DNA from: Anaerolineae bacterium
Lineage (GTDB): Bacteria > Chloroflexota > Anaerolineae > B4-G1
Direction of reading: 5' to 3'
NCBI GenBank assembly: GCA_030620125.1
Contig: JAUXFI010000004.1
Span: 1 to 24,504 of the forward strand
DNA: 24,504 nucleotides
Translations under genes and position numbers: made by a program
Part shown: piece by piece, positions 14,744 to 21,953 of the stretch
Numbering within the stretch: the stretch's first letter is position 1
Layout: every line of letters begins with the position of its first letter
Notes under the pieces: generated by a model
Databases searched by the model: none
What the model was told of the DNA's origin: nothing
Seen by the model: only the letters and a program-made list of their open reading frames with translations

Positions 14744-17700
14744 TTACCGTTTCTTCTTGCGCCGCTTCCGTTCGGGCGTTTGAGGCGGACGGGTAGCGGC
14801 GACCTGGCCCTGTTGCGCCTCCATATCCTGTCGCATGTGGCAGTGCTTGTACTTTTTGCCGCTGCCGCACCAGCAAGGGTCGTTGCGCCCCAACGCTTGT
14901 TTGGGCGCGCGTTGGACCGGCTGCGTCCGCCCCCCCTTTCCCGGCACGCTGGGGCGCATCGCCTGCAGCCGGCGACCTCTTCCACCGCGCTGAGTGACCA
15001 AAGCCTGTGGCAACAGATAGACAGTCCGCGCCACCGTCTCCTGGATGCGAGCCAGCAGGGCTTCGTACATCTCGTACGCTTCCTTGCGGTAGGCCACCAG
15101 CGGGTTTTGCTGTCCGTAGGCCCGCAGCCCAATGCCTTCGCGCAGAGCCTCCAGGTCGGTGAGATGCCGCACCCACAGGCTATCTACCGCCCGCAGCATC
15201 AACTGCCGGTCACGAATGAGGCCATAAGCGCCCACAAAGGCCGCCTCTACCTGTGACTTTACTTCATCCGGGAGCCGGCGCAGTGGCCGGGCAGCCACGT
15301 CCTCGTCAGGCTCCTCCCCCAGCCGCTCGACCACTCGCTGATAGGCCAGCCGCCGCGCCGGGTCCGCGCCTTGAGCCAGCGCCCCCAGCGTCACGTCCTC
15401 TTGTGCCGCCTGCCGGTAGACCTGGTGCCCAATAGTGCGGTTGATATCCTGGTACGCGCGCTCGGCCACCTCGAATAACTGCGCTTCAATCTCCTCGCGC
15501 GAAAGGTCCCCCCAGCGGTGGTAGTTGAAATCACGCGCCAGCGGGAAAAAGGTACACAACTCGCCGTAGAGCCCGCGCAACTCCCAGTCATCCGGGTCGG
15601 GGCCGGGCGTATGGGCAGCCACCACGCGGCTGATCTCCTCCTGCACCATGCGCAACACCTGCTCCTGCAAGTCAGGTGTACTGAGCACCTGCCTCCGCTG
15701 GGCATAGATCACCTCGCGCTGCTTGTTGACTATGTCGTCGTACTCTAGCACGTGCTTGCGGATGTCAAAGTTGTACCCTTCCACCCGCATCTGTGCCGAC
15801 TCGATAGACTTGTCGAGCCAAGAGTGCTGGAGGGGCACGTTCTCCTCCACGCCAAACCGCTCCATCATTCCCCGTACCCGCTCACCGCCAAAGCGATGCA
15901 TCAACTCATCCCCGAGCGAGATGTAGAAACGGGAGGAGCCAGGATCACCCTGGCGGCCCGCCCGGCCTCGCAACTGGTTGTCAATGCGCCGCGCCTCGTG
16001 CCGCTCCGTGCCCAGGATGTGCAGGCCGCCCATAGCCACAACGCGCTCCTGGTCGGCGGCGCAATCGGCCAATGCCCCGGTCAGCACCTCCGCCCAGCCG
16101 TCGGGATAAACCTCCGTCACATCCTGGCACTGCCGCAGCATCTCCAGCGCGTGGCTCCAATTCGCCTGGGGAATCTCGGTCAGGTCAAAGCCCTGCTTAC
16201 GCAACCGCTCGCGGGCCACACTCTCCGAGTCGCCACCCAGCTTGATGTCCACGCCTCGACCCGCCATGTTGGTAGCGATGGTCACCGCGCCAGAGCGACC
16301 AGCCTGGGCGATAATCACGGCCTCATTGTCGTGATACTTGGCGTTGAGCACCTGGTGAGGGATGCCCCGCCGCTTGAGCATCCGCGAAAGCCGCTCCGAG
16401 GTCTCGATAGCGATGGTGCCCACCAGCACCGGCCGGCCTGCCTCGTGTAACGTCTCGATCTCGTCCACCACGGCCCGGAACTTGGCCTGCTCGGTCGCAT
16501 AGATCACGTCCGTCAGGTCGAGCCGTTTGAAGTAACGCCGCCCGTTCCCGTCGGGGGGCTCGTAGGTAGTCACCTTCACATTACCCCCCCCACCCTCCCC
16601 TACGAGAGTGGAGATGTTCAGCACTCCGGCAAAGGTGACTTCCTCGACCTCGTCTACCTGTACTTTGCGAGTGACCAAGTCGCCGTAGGCGGCGCGATAC
16701 TCGACGTTGGTGGGAAGCACCACCACGTCCAGGTTATAGATACTCCGGAGCTCTTCCTCCTCCGTCTTGGCCGTGCCGGTCATACCGGCCAGCTTTTCGT
16801 ACATGCGGAAATAGTTCTGAAAGGTGATGGTGGCATAGGTCAGGCTCTCGCGCCGCACCTGCACCCCCTCCTTGGCCTCGATTGCCTGGTGCAGCCCCTC
16901 GGAGAAGCGCCGCCCGTACATCAGCCGGCCGGTGAACTCGTCCACGATGATCACCTCGCCGTCCTTGACGATATAGTTCTTGTCGCGCCTGTAAGTGACG
17001 CTGGCCCGCAGCGCGTTGTCGAGGTAGGGCAGCATGTGGGCGTGCTTGGAATCGTAGAGGCTCTCCTCTTCCCCGATCTCTGGCAGCGTCTGCTCGACCC
17101 GCTGTACTCCCTGATCCGTCAGCGTGACGATCTGTGTTCTTTCTTCCAGCACATAGTCGCCATCTGGCTCTTCCAGCTCGACGCTCTCTGGGCTGCTGGG
17201 GCGTACCCGGCGCACAATGTCAGCAAAGCGACGATAAAGCTCCGAGGATTCCTCGGCTGGGCCAGAGATGATCAACGGCGTGCGCGCCTCGTCAATCAGA
17301 ATGTTGTCCACCTCGTCAACGGTGGCATAGACAAGTTCCGGCTGCACACACTCACTCAGATCACGAGCCATATTGTCGCGCAGGTAGTCGAACCCGAACT
17401 CGTTGTTGGTGCCGTAGGTGACGTCGGCCCGGTAGGCCTCGCGGCGCGAGACGGGTCGCAGATTCAGGAAACGGTCGTCGTGCGAGGGATAGTCGGAGTC
17501 GAAGAGAAAGGAGCCCCGGCTGGAATCGGCGGCAGCCGACTGGATCACACCCACTGACACGCCCAGCGCGTGATAGATCGGCCCCATCCATTGCACACCC
17601 ACTTTGGAGAGATAATCGTTGGGCGTGATCAGATGAATGCCCTTGCTCTCCAGTGCGTTGAGATAGAGCGGCAGCGTGGCGACGAGCGTTTTCCCCTCGC

Positions 17701-18013
17701 CAGTCTTCATCTCGGCGATCCTCCCCTGATGAAGAACCAAACCGCCGACCAGTTGCACGTCATAATGACGCATGCCGATGGTCCGCTTGGCCGCCTCGCG
17801 CACGACCGCAAAGGCCTCGATCAGGATGTCGTCGAGTGTCTCGCCACCCGCCAGGCGCTGGCGGAACTCTTCCGTCTTGGCCCGTAATTGGTCATCGTCC
17901 AGCGCCTCGAACTCTGGCTCAAGCGTGTTGATACGCTCGACCACTTTTTGCAGCCGACCGATCTCGCGCTTATCAAAGTCAGCGCCGGATTTCTTGAATA
18001 GACCTCGCAGCAT
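14744..18013 (-). CDS. secA: Preprotein translocase ATPase SecA
   Basis: Motor ATPase that drives secretory proteins through SecYEG; 1089 aa from the ATG at 18013. Visible features: MLRGLFKK start, HQGRIAEMKTGEGKT (Walker A, 105-109), TYGTNNEFGFDYLRDNM (199-215), VDEVDNILIDEART (232-245), LAGMTGTAKTEEEE (408-421), IATNMAGRGVDIKLGG (579-594), and GTERHEARRIDNQLRGRAGRQGDPG (668-692). The C-terminus has a zinc-binding SEC-C motif, NDPCWCGSGKKYKHCH. It is longer than the roughly 840-aa B. subtilis protein owing to blocks near 160-185, 438-495 and 594-655. A TTG at 18034 is open in frame but sits almost at the predicted transcription start. A minus-strand promoter (TATAAT) lies just upstream, divergent from tRNA-Thr. 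Confidence 0.97.
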   Translation of the reverse strand: MLRGLFKKSGADFDKREIGRLQKVVERINTLEPEFEALDDDQLRAKTEEFRQRLAGGETLDDILIEAFAVVREAAKRTIGMRHYDVQLVGGLVLHQGRIAEMKTGEGKTLVATLPLYLNALESKGIHLITPNDYLSKVGVQWMGPIYHALGVSVGVIQSAAADSSRGSFLFDSDYPSHDDRFLNLRPVSRREAYRADVTYGTNNEFGFDYLRDNMARDLSECVQPELVYATVDEVDNILIDEARTPLIISGPAEESSELYRRFADIVRRVRPSSPESVELEEPDGDYVLEERTQIVTLTDQGVQRVEQTLPEIGEEESLYDSKHAHMLPYLDNALRASVTYRRDKNYIVKDGEVIIVDEFTGRLMYGRRFSEGLHQAIEAKEGVQVRRESLTYATITFQNYFRMYEKLAGMTGTAKTEEEELRSIYNLDVVVLPTNVEYRAAYGDLVTRKVQVDEVEEVTFAGVLNISTLVGEGGGGNVKVTTYEPPDGNGRRYFKRLDLTDVIYATEQAKFRAVVDEIETLHEAGRPVLVGTIAIETSERLSRMLKRRGIPHQVLNAKYHDNEAVIIAQAGRSGAVTIATNMAGRGVDIKLGGDSESVARERLRKQGFDLTEIPQANWSHALEMLRQCQDVTEVYPDGWAEVLTGALADCAADQERVVAMGGLHILGTERHEARRIDNQLRGRAGRQGDPGSSRFYISLGDELMHRFGGERVRGMMERFGVEENVPLQHSWLDKSIESAQMRVEGYNFDIRKHVLEYDDIVNKQREVIYAQRRQVLSTPDLQEQVLRMVQEEISRVVAAHTPGPDPDDWELRGLYGELCTFFPLARDFNYHRWGDLSREEIEAQLFEVAERAYQDINRTIGHQVYRQAAQEDVTLGALAQGADPARRLAYQRVVERLGEEPDEDVAARPLRRLPDEVKSQVEAAFVGAYGLIRDRQLMLRAVDSLWVRHLTDLEALREGIGLRAYGQQNPLVAYRKEAYEMYEALLARIQETVARTVYLLPQALVTQRGGRGRRLQAMRPSVPGKGGRTQPVQRAPKQALGRNDPCWCGSGKKYKHCHMRQDMEAQQGQVAATRPPQTPERKRRKKKR

Positions 18014-18045
18014 AGACCCCCTCAACTCCCTCAATGCTACCCATC

Positions 18046-18073
18046 ATTATACCCATAGGCCACACAAATGCAA
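18046..18073 (-). promoter_or_regulatory. Sigma70-type promoter for secA
   Basis: Minus strand: -35 TTGCAT (18073-18068), 16-base spacer, -10 TATAAT (18051-18046). The predicted start near 18039 gives a leader of about 26 bases to the ATG at 18013. Confidence 0.65.
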
Positions 18074-18147
18074 GCAGTCCCAATCCCTCCGTTGCATTGA
18101 TTGGCCGTGACTACCACTCCCAACGGCTATGCAAGCCTGCGAGTACA

Positions 18148-18193
18148 GCAAATCGTAACCTGCGGGAGGGTAGCCTGAGCAGTTGCGATTTGC
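18148..18193. repeat. 12-bp inverted repeat overlapping the tRNA promoter
   Basis: Arms GCAAATCGTAAC (18148-18159) and GTTGCGATTTGC (18182-18193) pair at 11 of 12 positions around 22 bases. The right arm overlaps the -35 element of the tRNA-Thr promoter. It could be an operator, a cruciform or a dispersed repeat. Confidence 0.55.
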
Positions 18194-18218
18194 CAACGAA
18201 TTGCGATGCTGGTATAAT
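18190..18218 (+). promoter_or_regulatory. Sigma70-type promoter for tRNA-Thr
   Basis: -35 TTGCCA (18190-18195), exactly 17 bases, -10 TATAAT (18213-18218). The predicted start at about 18225 lies just before the mature tRNA end, so the 5' leader is only a few bases. Confidence 0.75.
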
Positions 18219-18226
18219 TCAGGTAT

Positions 18227-18299
18227 GCCACCCTAGCTCAATCGGCAGAGCAACCGCTTCGTAAGCGGTAGGTTTTGGGTTCAATTCCCAAGGGTGGCT
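18227..18299 (+). tRNA. tRNA-Thr (anticodon CGT)
   Basis: A 73-base cloverleaf: acceptor stem GCCACCC/GGGTGGC (18227-18233 and 18292-18298), D-stem GCTC/GAGC, anticodon stem ACCGC/GCGGT with loop TTCGTAA (anticodon CGT at 18260-18262, reading ACG), variable loop AGGTT, T-stem TTGGG/CCCAA with loop TTCAATT, discriminator T. The CCA end is not encoded. It has its own promoter directly upstream and a terminator eight bases downstream, so it is a single-gene unit. Confidence 0.95.
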
Positions 18300-18307
18300 C
18301 CTGATGC

Positions 18308-18331
18308 AGGCCCCGCGGATGGGGCCTTTTT
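18308..18331 (+). terminator. Intrinsic terminator after tRNA-Thr
   Basis: Seven-base stem AGGCCCC (18308-18314) and GGGGCCT (18321-18327) with loop GCGGAT, followed by TTTT. It lies nine bases after the tRNA and 30 bases before the resB start. Confidence 0.88.
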
Positions 18332-18360
18332 ACTGTAAAGACTAATCTGATAAAGAACGA

Positions 18361-19536
18361 ATGATCGCTCAAACCCCACGACGCGACCCCTGGCGCACCG
18401 TATGGCAGATTACGACCAGCGACGGCCTACTGGCTATCCTGCTGCTGGCCATCGCGGCTGGCCTGATAGTCACGGCCTGGCTGCCCCAGATGCCTTTGGC
18501 AGACCCGGTAGCATACGCGCAGTGGCTCTCCGAAGCGCAGGCCCGCTTTGGAGAAGCAACTTTGACGCTGCGGACACTGGGCCTGTTCACCATCACGCGC
18601 TCCGCCGGCTTCCGCGCACTGCTGGCGTTTCTCGCCGGCTGCCTGCTGCTCCGGCTCCTGGAGAGCGGCGACCGGCTGCGTCGCAACCGGGAGATGGCGG
18701 AACCCACGGGAGAATGGCAGACACTCTCGGGCGCGCGCCTGCCCGACGTGGCGGACGACCTGCGCCGCCACCGTTATCGAGTGCTGAGCACCCCCCCACT
18801 CTTCCAGGCCGACCGCTGGCCCTGGGCAGACCTGCTCCCCTTGTCGGCTCACGTTGGGGCCTTGCTGCTGCTGATCGGGCTGCTCGTCACCTACCTGTGG
18901 GGCTGGCAGGTCGAGGGGCTGATCGTCCAGAGCGGCGAGCGGGTCACATTGCCCGGCGCCGAAGACTGGGTCGCGCTGAACGAAGATGCCCACACGGTGA
19001 TGCACAGCCCCGGCATCGTGGCATTTGTCGAAGAGCGTGGGCCAGGCGTGCGGGCCAGCGCTGCCGATAGCACGGGGCAGCCACTGGAGCTCCAGCAAAC
19101 AGCCGAGGCTGACCCGTCCACCCAACTGACGATAGCCCTCACCGAGGATCAGTACTTTGCCATCCCGGAGGCCCAACTGATCGTCCGGCTGGCCCCACGA
19201 CCCGATCACGACGTCGAGGCCCACAGCCCTGTGCTCGCCCAGGTCTACCACAGCCCGCCCGGACGGCTGACGACCGAGACTGTGGTGGAGGGAGATACGG
19301 AACTGACGCTGGACGACGTGACGTTGGAACTCGTCAGCGTTCCCTACGCGCGGCTGACCGTTACCTTCAATCCCGGCCTCTGGCCCACCGGCATAGGGCT
19401 GGCGCTTCTCGTCGCCGGAATAGTGGCAAGCGTGGCGTGGCCTGTGCGCCGCTTCTGGCTACGCGAGGAAACCACTGACGAGGTCTCGGTCACGGGCGAC
19501 CTCCCCTCAGCGCTGGCGGGGGGCGAGGAGAGCTGA
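18361..19536 (+). CDS. resB: ResB/Ccs1-like cytochrome c biogenesis protein
   Basis: A 391-aa membrane protein of the ResB family, which with CcsA delivers haem to apocytochrome c outside the membrane (System II). Topology fits: helix 1 (about 22-41), helix 2 (about 82-99), helix 3 (LSAHVGALLLLIGLLVTYLWGW, about 161-183), a large extracytoplasmic domain (about 185-335), and a final helix (GIGLALLVAGIVASVAWPV, about 341-360). The SAHxG in helix 3 matches the conserved His of ResB proteins. The C-terminus is acidic. Overall similarity is judged from layout more than from sequence, so the assignment is moderate. The ATG at 18361 has only a weak AAGAACGA before it. A strong Shine-Dalgarno at its 3' end (AGGAG, 19526-19530) serves a following ORF, where ccsA would be expected. 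Confidence 0.72.
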   Translation: MIAQTPRRDPWRTVWQITTSDGLLAILLLAIAAGLIVTAWLPQMPLADPVAYAQWLSEAQARFGEATLTLRTLGLFTITRSAGFRALLAFLAGCLLLRLLESGDRLRRNREMAEPTGEWQTLSGARLPDVADDLRRHRYRVLSTPPLFQADRWPWADLLPLSAHVGALLLLIGLLVTYLWGWQVEGLIVQSGERVTLPGAEDWVALNEDAHTVMHSPGIVAFVEERGPGVRASAADSTGQPLELQQTAEADPSTQLTIALTEDQYFAIPEAQLIVRLAPRPDHDVEAHSPVLAQVYHSPPGRLTTETVVEGDTELTLDDVTLELVSVPYARLTVTFNPGLWPTGIGLALLVAGIVASVAWPVRRFWLREETTDEVSVTGDLPSALAGGEES

Positions 19537-19537
19537 C

Positions 19538-19666
19538 GTGCTGACCGCCGTGATTTCCACCGGCCTGGCCTGTGGCATGCTACTGGCAGCGGTCGGACTG
19601 ACCCTGTGGGGTGGTTTCCTGTGCTTGATACTGGATATTGGATGCCGGGTGGAAGAGAGAAAATGA
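19538..19666 (+). CDS. 42-aa single-helix ORF after resB (microprotein or ccsA remnant)
   Basis: GTG at 19538 follows the resB stop by one base and has AGGAG (19526-19530) seven bases upstream. The peptide starts MLTAVISTGLACGMLLAAVG, continues as one hydrophobic helix and ends CRVEERK. Its TGA overlaps the udk ATG (ATGA). ResB partners usually include CcsA, which begins with a membrane helix, so this may be a ccsA gene cut short; the last third is encoded by a heptamer-type low-complexity stretch (TGGATATTGGAT, 19632-19643), consistent with a rearrangement junction. It could equally be a genuine coupling peptide for udk. No homology could be tested. Confidence 0.35.
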   Translation: MLTAVISTGLACGMLLAAVGLTLWGGFLCLILDIGCRVEERK

Positions 19667-20289
19667 AACCTATCGTGATAGGGGTGGCCGGTGGAACCGG
19701 TTCGGGCAAGACGACGGTGGCAAACGAGATTCTCCACCGCGTAGGGGCCGAGCACATCACCTACATCCCCCACGACGCCTACTACCGCGACAGCAGCCAT
19801 CTTCCATCGCACCTGCGCACCCAGGTCAACTTTGACCACCCGGATTCATTGGAGACTGAACTGCTGATTGAGCACCTGAAAGAACTGCGCGCAGGGAGAG
19901 CTGTGAAAATCCCGATCTACGATTTCACGACCCACAGGCGCACGCAGCAAACGCGCCAAGTCGAACCGTCGCCGGTGATCCTGGTCGAGGGCATCCTGGT
20001 CTTTACCGAACCCGCACTGCGAGAACTGTTCGACGTCAAACTCTACGTGGACACCGACGCCGACGTGCGCTTCATCCGCCGGTTGCGACGAGACATCGAG
20101 GAGCGAGACCGTAGCATCGCGTCGGTCTGCGACCAATACCTCTCGACCGTGCGCCCGATGCCCCTGGAATTCGTAGAGCCCAGCAAGCGCTACGCCAACG
20201 GCATTATCCCGGAGGGGGGCTTCAACGAGGTCGCCATTGAGATGATCGCCGCGCGCATCAGGGGACTGCTAGAGGAACAAGCAAAATGA
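19663..20289 (+). CDS. udk: Uridine kinase
   Basis: Cytoplasmic pyrimidine salvage enzyme that phosphorylates uridine or cytidine to UMP or CMP; 208 aa, the normal size. The P-loop GGTGSGKT lies at 10-17 in PIVIGVAGGTGSGKTTVAN. Further family features are ITYIPHDAYYRDSSHLP, VNFDHPDSLETELL, the VKIPIYDFTTHRR segment, VILVEGILVF (Walker B-like), and the lid region FIRRLRRDIEERDRS. The ATG at 19663 is chosen by the MKPIVIGV start; an upstream in-frame ATG at 19606 would add an unrelated 19-residue leader. It overlaps the preceding 42-codon ORF (ATGA) and the next gene (ATGA), so four consecutive ORFs are translationally linked. UMP from this step could supply the UDP-sugars used by the two next gene products. 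Confidence 0.95.
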   Translation: MKPIVIGVAGGTGSGKTTVANEILHRVGAEHITYIPHDAYYRDSSHLPSHLRTQVNFDHPDSLETELLIEHLKELRAGRAVKIPIYDFTTHRRTQQTRQVEPSPVILVEGILVFTEPALRELFDVKLYVDTDADVRFIRRLRRDIEERDRSIASVCDQYLSTVRPMPLEFVEPSKRYANGIIPEGGFNEVAIEMIAARIRGLLEEQAK

Positions 20290-21215
20290 CATTGTACCTG
20301 GTCACCGGCGGGGCTGGCTTCATCGGCTCCCACCTGGTCGAGGCACTGGTCGAGCGCGGCGAGCGAGTGCGCGTGCTGGACGACTTTTCCACTGGCCGGC
20401 GGGAGAACCTGGCCAATGTCGTGGGCCACATTGAGCTGCTCGAAGGGGACGTGGCCGACCCGGAGACGACAGAACGGGCAGTGGCCGGATGCAATTACGT
20501 GATCCACCTGGCGGCCATTGCTTCGGTGCAGGCGTCGCTGGAGGATCCCCGGCACACTCACCGGGTCAACGTGGACGGGACATTGAACGTGCTGGACGCC
20601 GCGCGCCGGGCAGGGACACAGCGGGTCGTCTTCGCCTCCTCGGCAGCGGTCTACGGCGACCACACAGCGCTCCCTTTGGGAGAGAAACTACCGCCACGCC
20701 CTCTGTCACCCTACGCAGCGCATAAAGCAATGGGCGAAATGTACTGCCGCGCCTTCCACGCCAGCTACGGCCTGCCGACCACCGTGCTCCGTTGCTTCAA
20801 CGTCTACGGTCCGCGCCAGGACCCCGCCAATCCCTACTCGGGCGTGATCAGCATCTTCGCCGCCCGGATGGCCCGGGGGGAGCGCCCAACCATCTATGGC
20901 GACGGGAAACAGACGCGCGATTTTGTGTACGTAAAAGACGTGGCCCGCGCGATGTTGCTGGCGTGTGAGCAGGAGGCTGCCATCGGAGGCCTCTTCAACG
21001 TGGCCGGTGGGGAACAGACGAGCATACTGCAATTGGCGGCAGTGTTGAATAAAGTGCTGGGCACGAGCCTCGCCCCAACTTTTGCGCCAGCGCAGACCGG
21101 TGAGGTGCGCTTCTCCCAGGCCGACGCGCGCAGGGCGCGGCAAGTGCTGGAATGGGAAACTCAGGTTTCACTGCGAGAGGGTCTATCCAGGTTGGTGCGG
21201 GCGGAATACAGATGA
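20286..21215 (+). CDS. NAD-dependent sugar epimerase/dehydratase (extended SDR, UDP-glucose 4-epimerase-like)
   Basis: A 309-aa extended short-chain dehydrogenase acting on nucleotide sugars in the cytoplasm. The NAD-binding TGGAGFIGSH lies at 7-16, the acidic residue binding the adenosine ribose is in VLDDFSTG (30-37), the catalytic Ser-Tyr-Lys set is FASSAAVYG (116-124) plus SPYAAHKAMGE with Y143 and K147, and the substrate-side motifs are RCFNVYGPRQDP and GDGKQTRDFVYVKDVARA. These fit UDP-glucose/UDP-GlcNAc 4-epimerases of the WbpP/GalE-like group, but the exact substrate is not decided by sequence. The start overlaps the udk stop (ATGA) and its TGA overlaps the next ATG. The context suggests UDP-sugar supply for glycan synthesis. 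Confidence 0.9.
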   Translation: MTLYLVTGGAGFIGSHLVEALVERGERVRVLDDFSTGRRENLANVVGHIELLEGDVADPETTERAVAGCNYVIHLAAIASVQASLEDPRHTHRVNVDGTLNVLDAARRAGTQRVVFASSAAVYGDHTALPLGEKLPPRPLSPYAAHKAMGEMYCRAFHASYGLPTTVLRCFNVYGPRQDPANPYSGVISIFAARMARGERPTIYGDGKQTRDFVYVKDVARAMLLACEQEAAIGGLFNVAGGEQTSILQLAAVLNKVLGTSLAPTFAPAQTGEVRFSQADARRARQVLEWETQVSLREGLSRLVRAEYR

Positions 21216-21901
21216 AACTCTCGGTTATCATCCCGGTCTACAACGAGGCTGCGACCATCGCGCAGGTCATTGAGCGCGTGCTGGCAGTCGAGCTCGACAC
21301 CACTGAGAAAGAAGTCGTCGTCGTGGACGACGGCTCGACTGACGGCAGCGGCGCGGTTCTGGCCGCCCTGGCCACCCGCAGGCCCAACTCGCTCAAGATC
21401 GTGTATCACGAGCGCAACCAGGGCAAGGGAGCAGCCATCCGCACAGCACTGGAGCACGTCACAGGCGACATCGTCATCACTCAGGACGCCGACCTGGAGT
21501 ACGACCCCCAGGAGTATCCTGGCCTGCTGGCCCCTTTCGAGGACCCGGCGGTGCAGGTGGTCTATGGATCGCGCAATCTGCGCCGGAACCCCCACTCGTC
21601 GTGGAGTTTCTACTGGGGCGGGCGACTGCTGAGTTGGATCGCCAACCTGCTGTACGGCTCGCACATCACCGACGAGGCGACCGGCTACAAACTCTTCCGC
21701 ACCGACCTTTTGCGCAGTCTCAATCTACAATCCACCGGCTTCGAGTTCTGCCCAGAGGTGACCAGCAAGCTGCTGCTACGAGGGGTCAAAATCCACGAAG
21801 TGCCGATCTCGTACCAGCCCCGCTCGCTCGACGAGGGTAAAAAGATTGACTGGCGCGATGGCCTGCAGGCGATCTGGACGCTGCTGAAATATCGGCTGTA
21901 G
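21212..21901 (+). CDS. GT2 glycosyltransferase (polyprenyl-phosphate mannose/glucose synthase-like)
   Basis: A 229-aa inverting GT-A glycosyltransferase of the DPM1/GtrB-like group, without C-terminal membrane helices. It starts MKLSVIIPVYNEAATIAQVI, with VVVVDDGSTDGS (35-46) for the nucleotide-sugar donor and ITQDADLEYDPQEYP (89-103) carrying the metal-binding D-x-D. ATGYKLFRTDLL and FEFCPEVTSKLLLRG are typical of enzymes that glycosylate polyprenyl phosphate, as are SYQPRSLDEGKKIDWRDG and the terminal AIWTLLKYRL. The start is ATG at 21212 overlapping the epimerase stop (ATGA), not the in-frame upstream ATG at 21152, which lies inside the epimerase. A GtrA-like flippase at 770-1264 could accept its product, but the two genes are distant. 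Confidence 0.93.
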   Translation: MKLSVIIPVYNEAATIAQVIERVLAVELDTTEKEVVVVDDGSTDGSGAVLAALATRRPNSLKIVYHERNQGKGAAIRTALEHVTGDIVITQDADLEYDPQEYPGLLAPFEDPAVQVVYGSRNLRRNPHSSWSFYWGGRLLSWIANLLYGSHITDEATGYKLFRTDLLRSLNLQSTGFEFCPEVTSKLLLRGVKIHEVPISYQPRSLDEGKKIDWRDGLQAIWTLLKYRL

Positions 21902-21920
21902 ATGCGCGACGAACCTACTA

Positions 21921-21953
21921 CCTCCCCCCTATGGGGGGGGATTAGAGGGGGGG
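21921..21953. repeat. C6/G8/G7 tract between convergent genes
   Basis: CCTCCCCCC (21921-21929), TAT, G8 (21933-21940), ATTAGA, G7 (21947-21953). The C6 and G8 tracts can form a hairpin. The run encodes the last residues (RPPL) and stop region of the minus-strand MBL gene. It may serve as a bidirectional transcription barrier between the GT2 and MBL genes. There is no T-tract. Confidence 0.55.

Noticed and set aside
15752..16450. Long plus-strand ORFs opposite secA (also 16889-17557)
   Set aside because: Antisense shadows of secA; no start signals and no family features.
14744..18034. TTG at 18034 as the secA start
   Set aside because: It lies at the predicted transcription start, and the canonical SecA N-terminus begins at the ATG at 18013.
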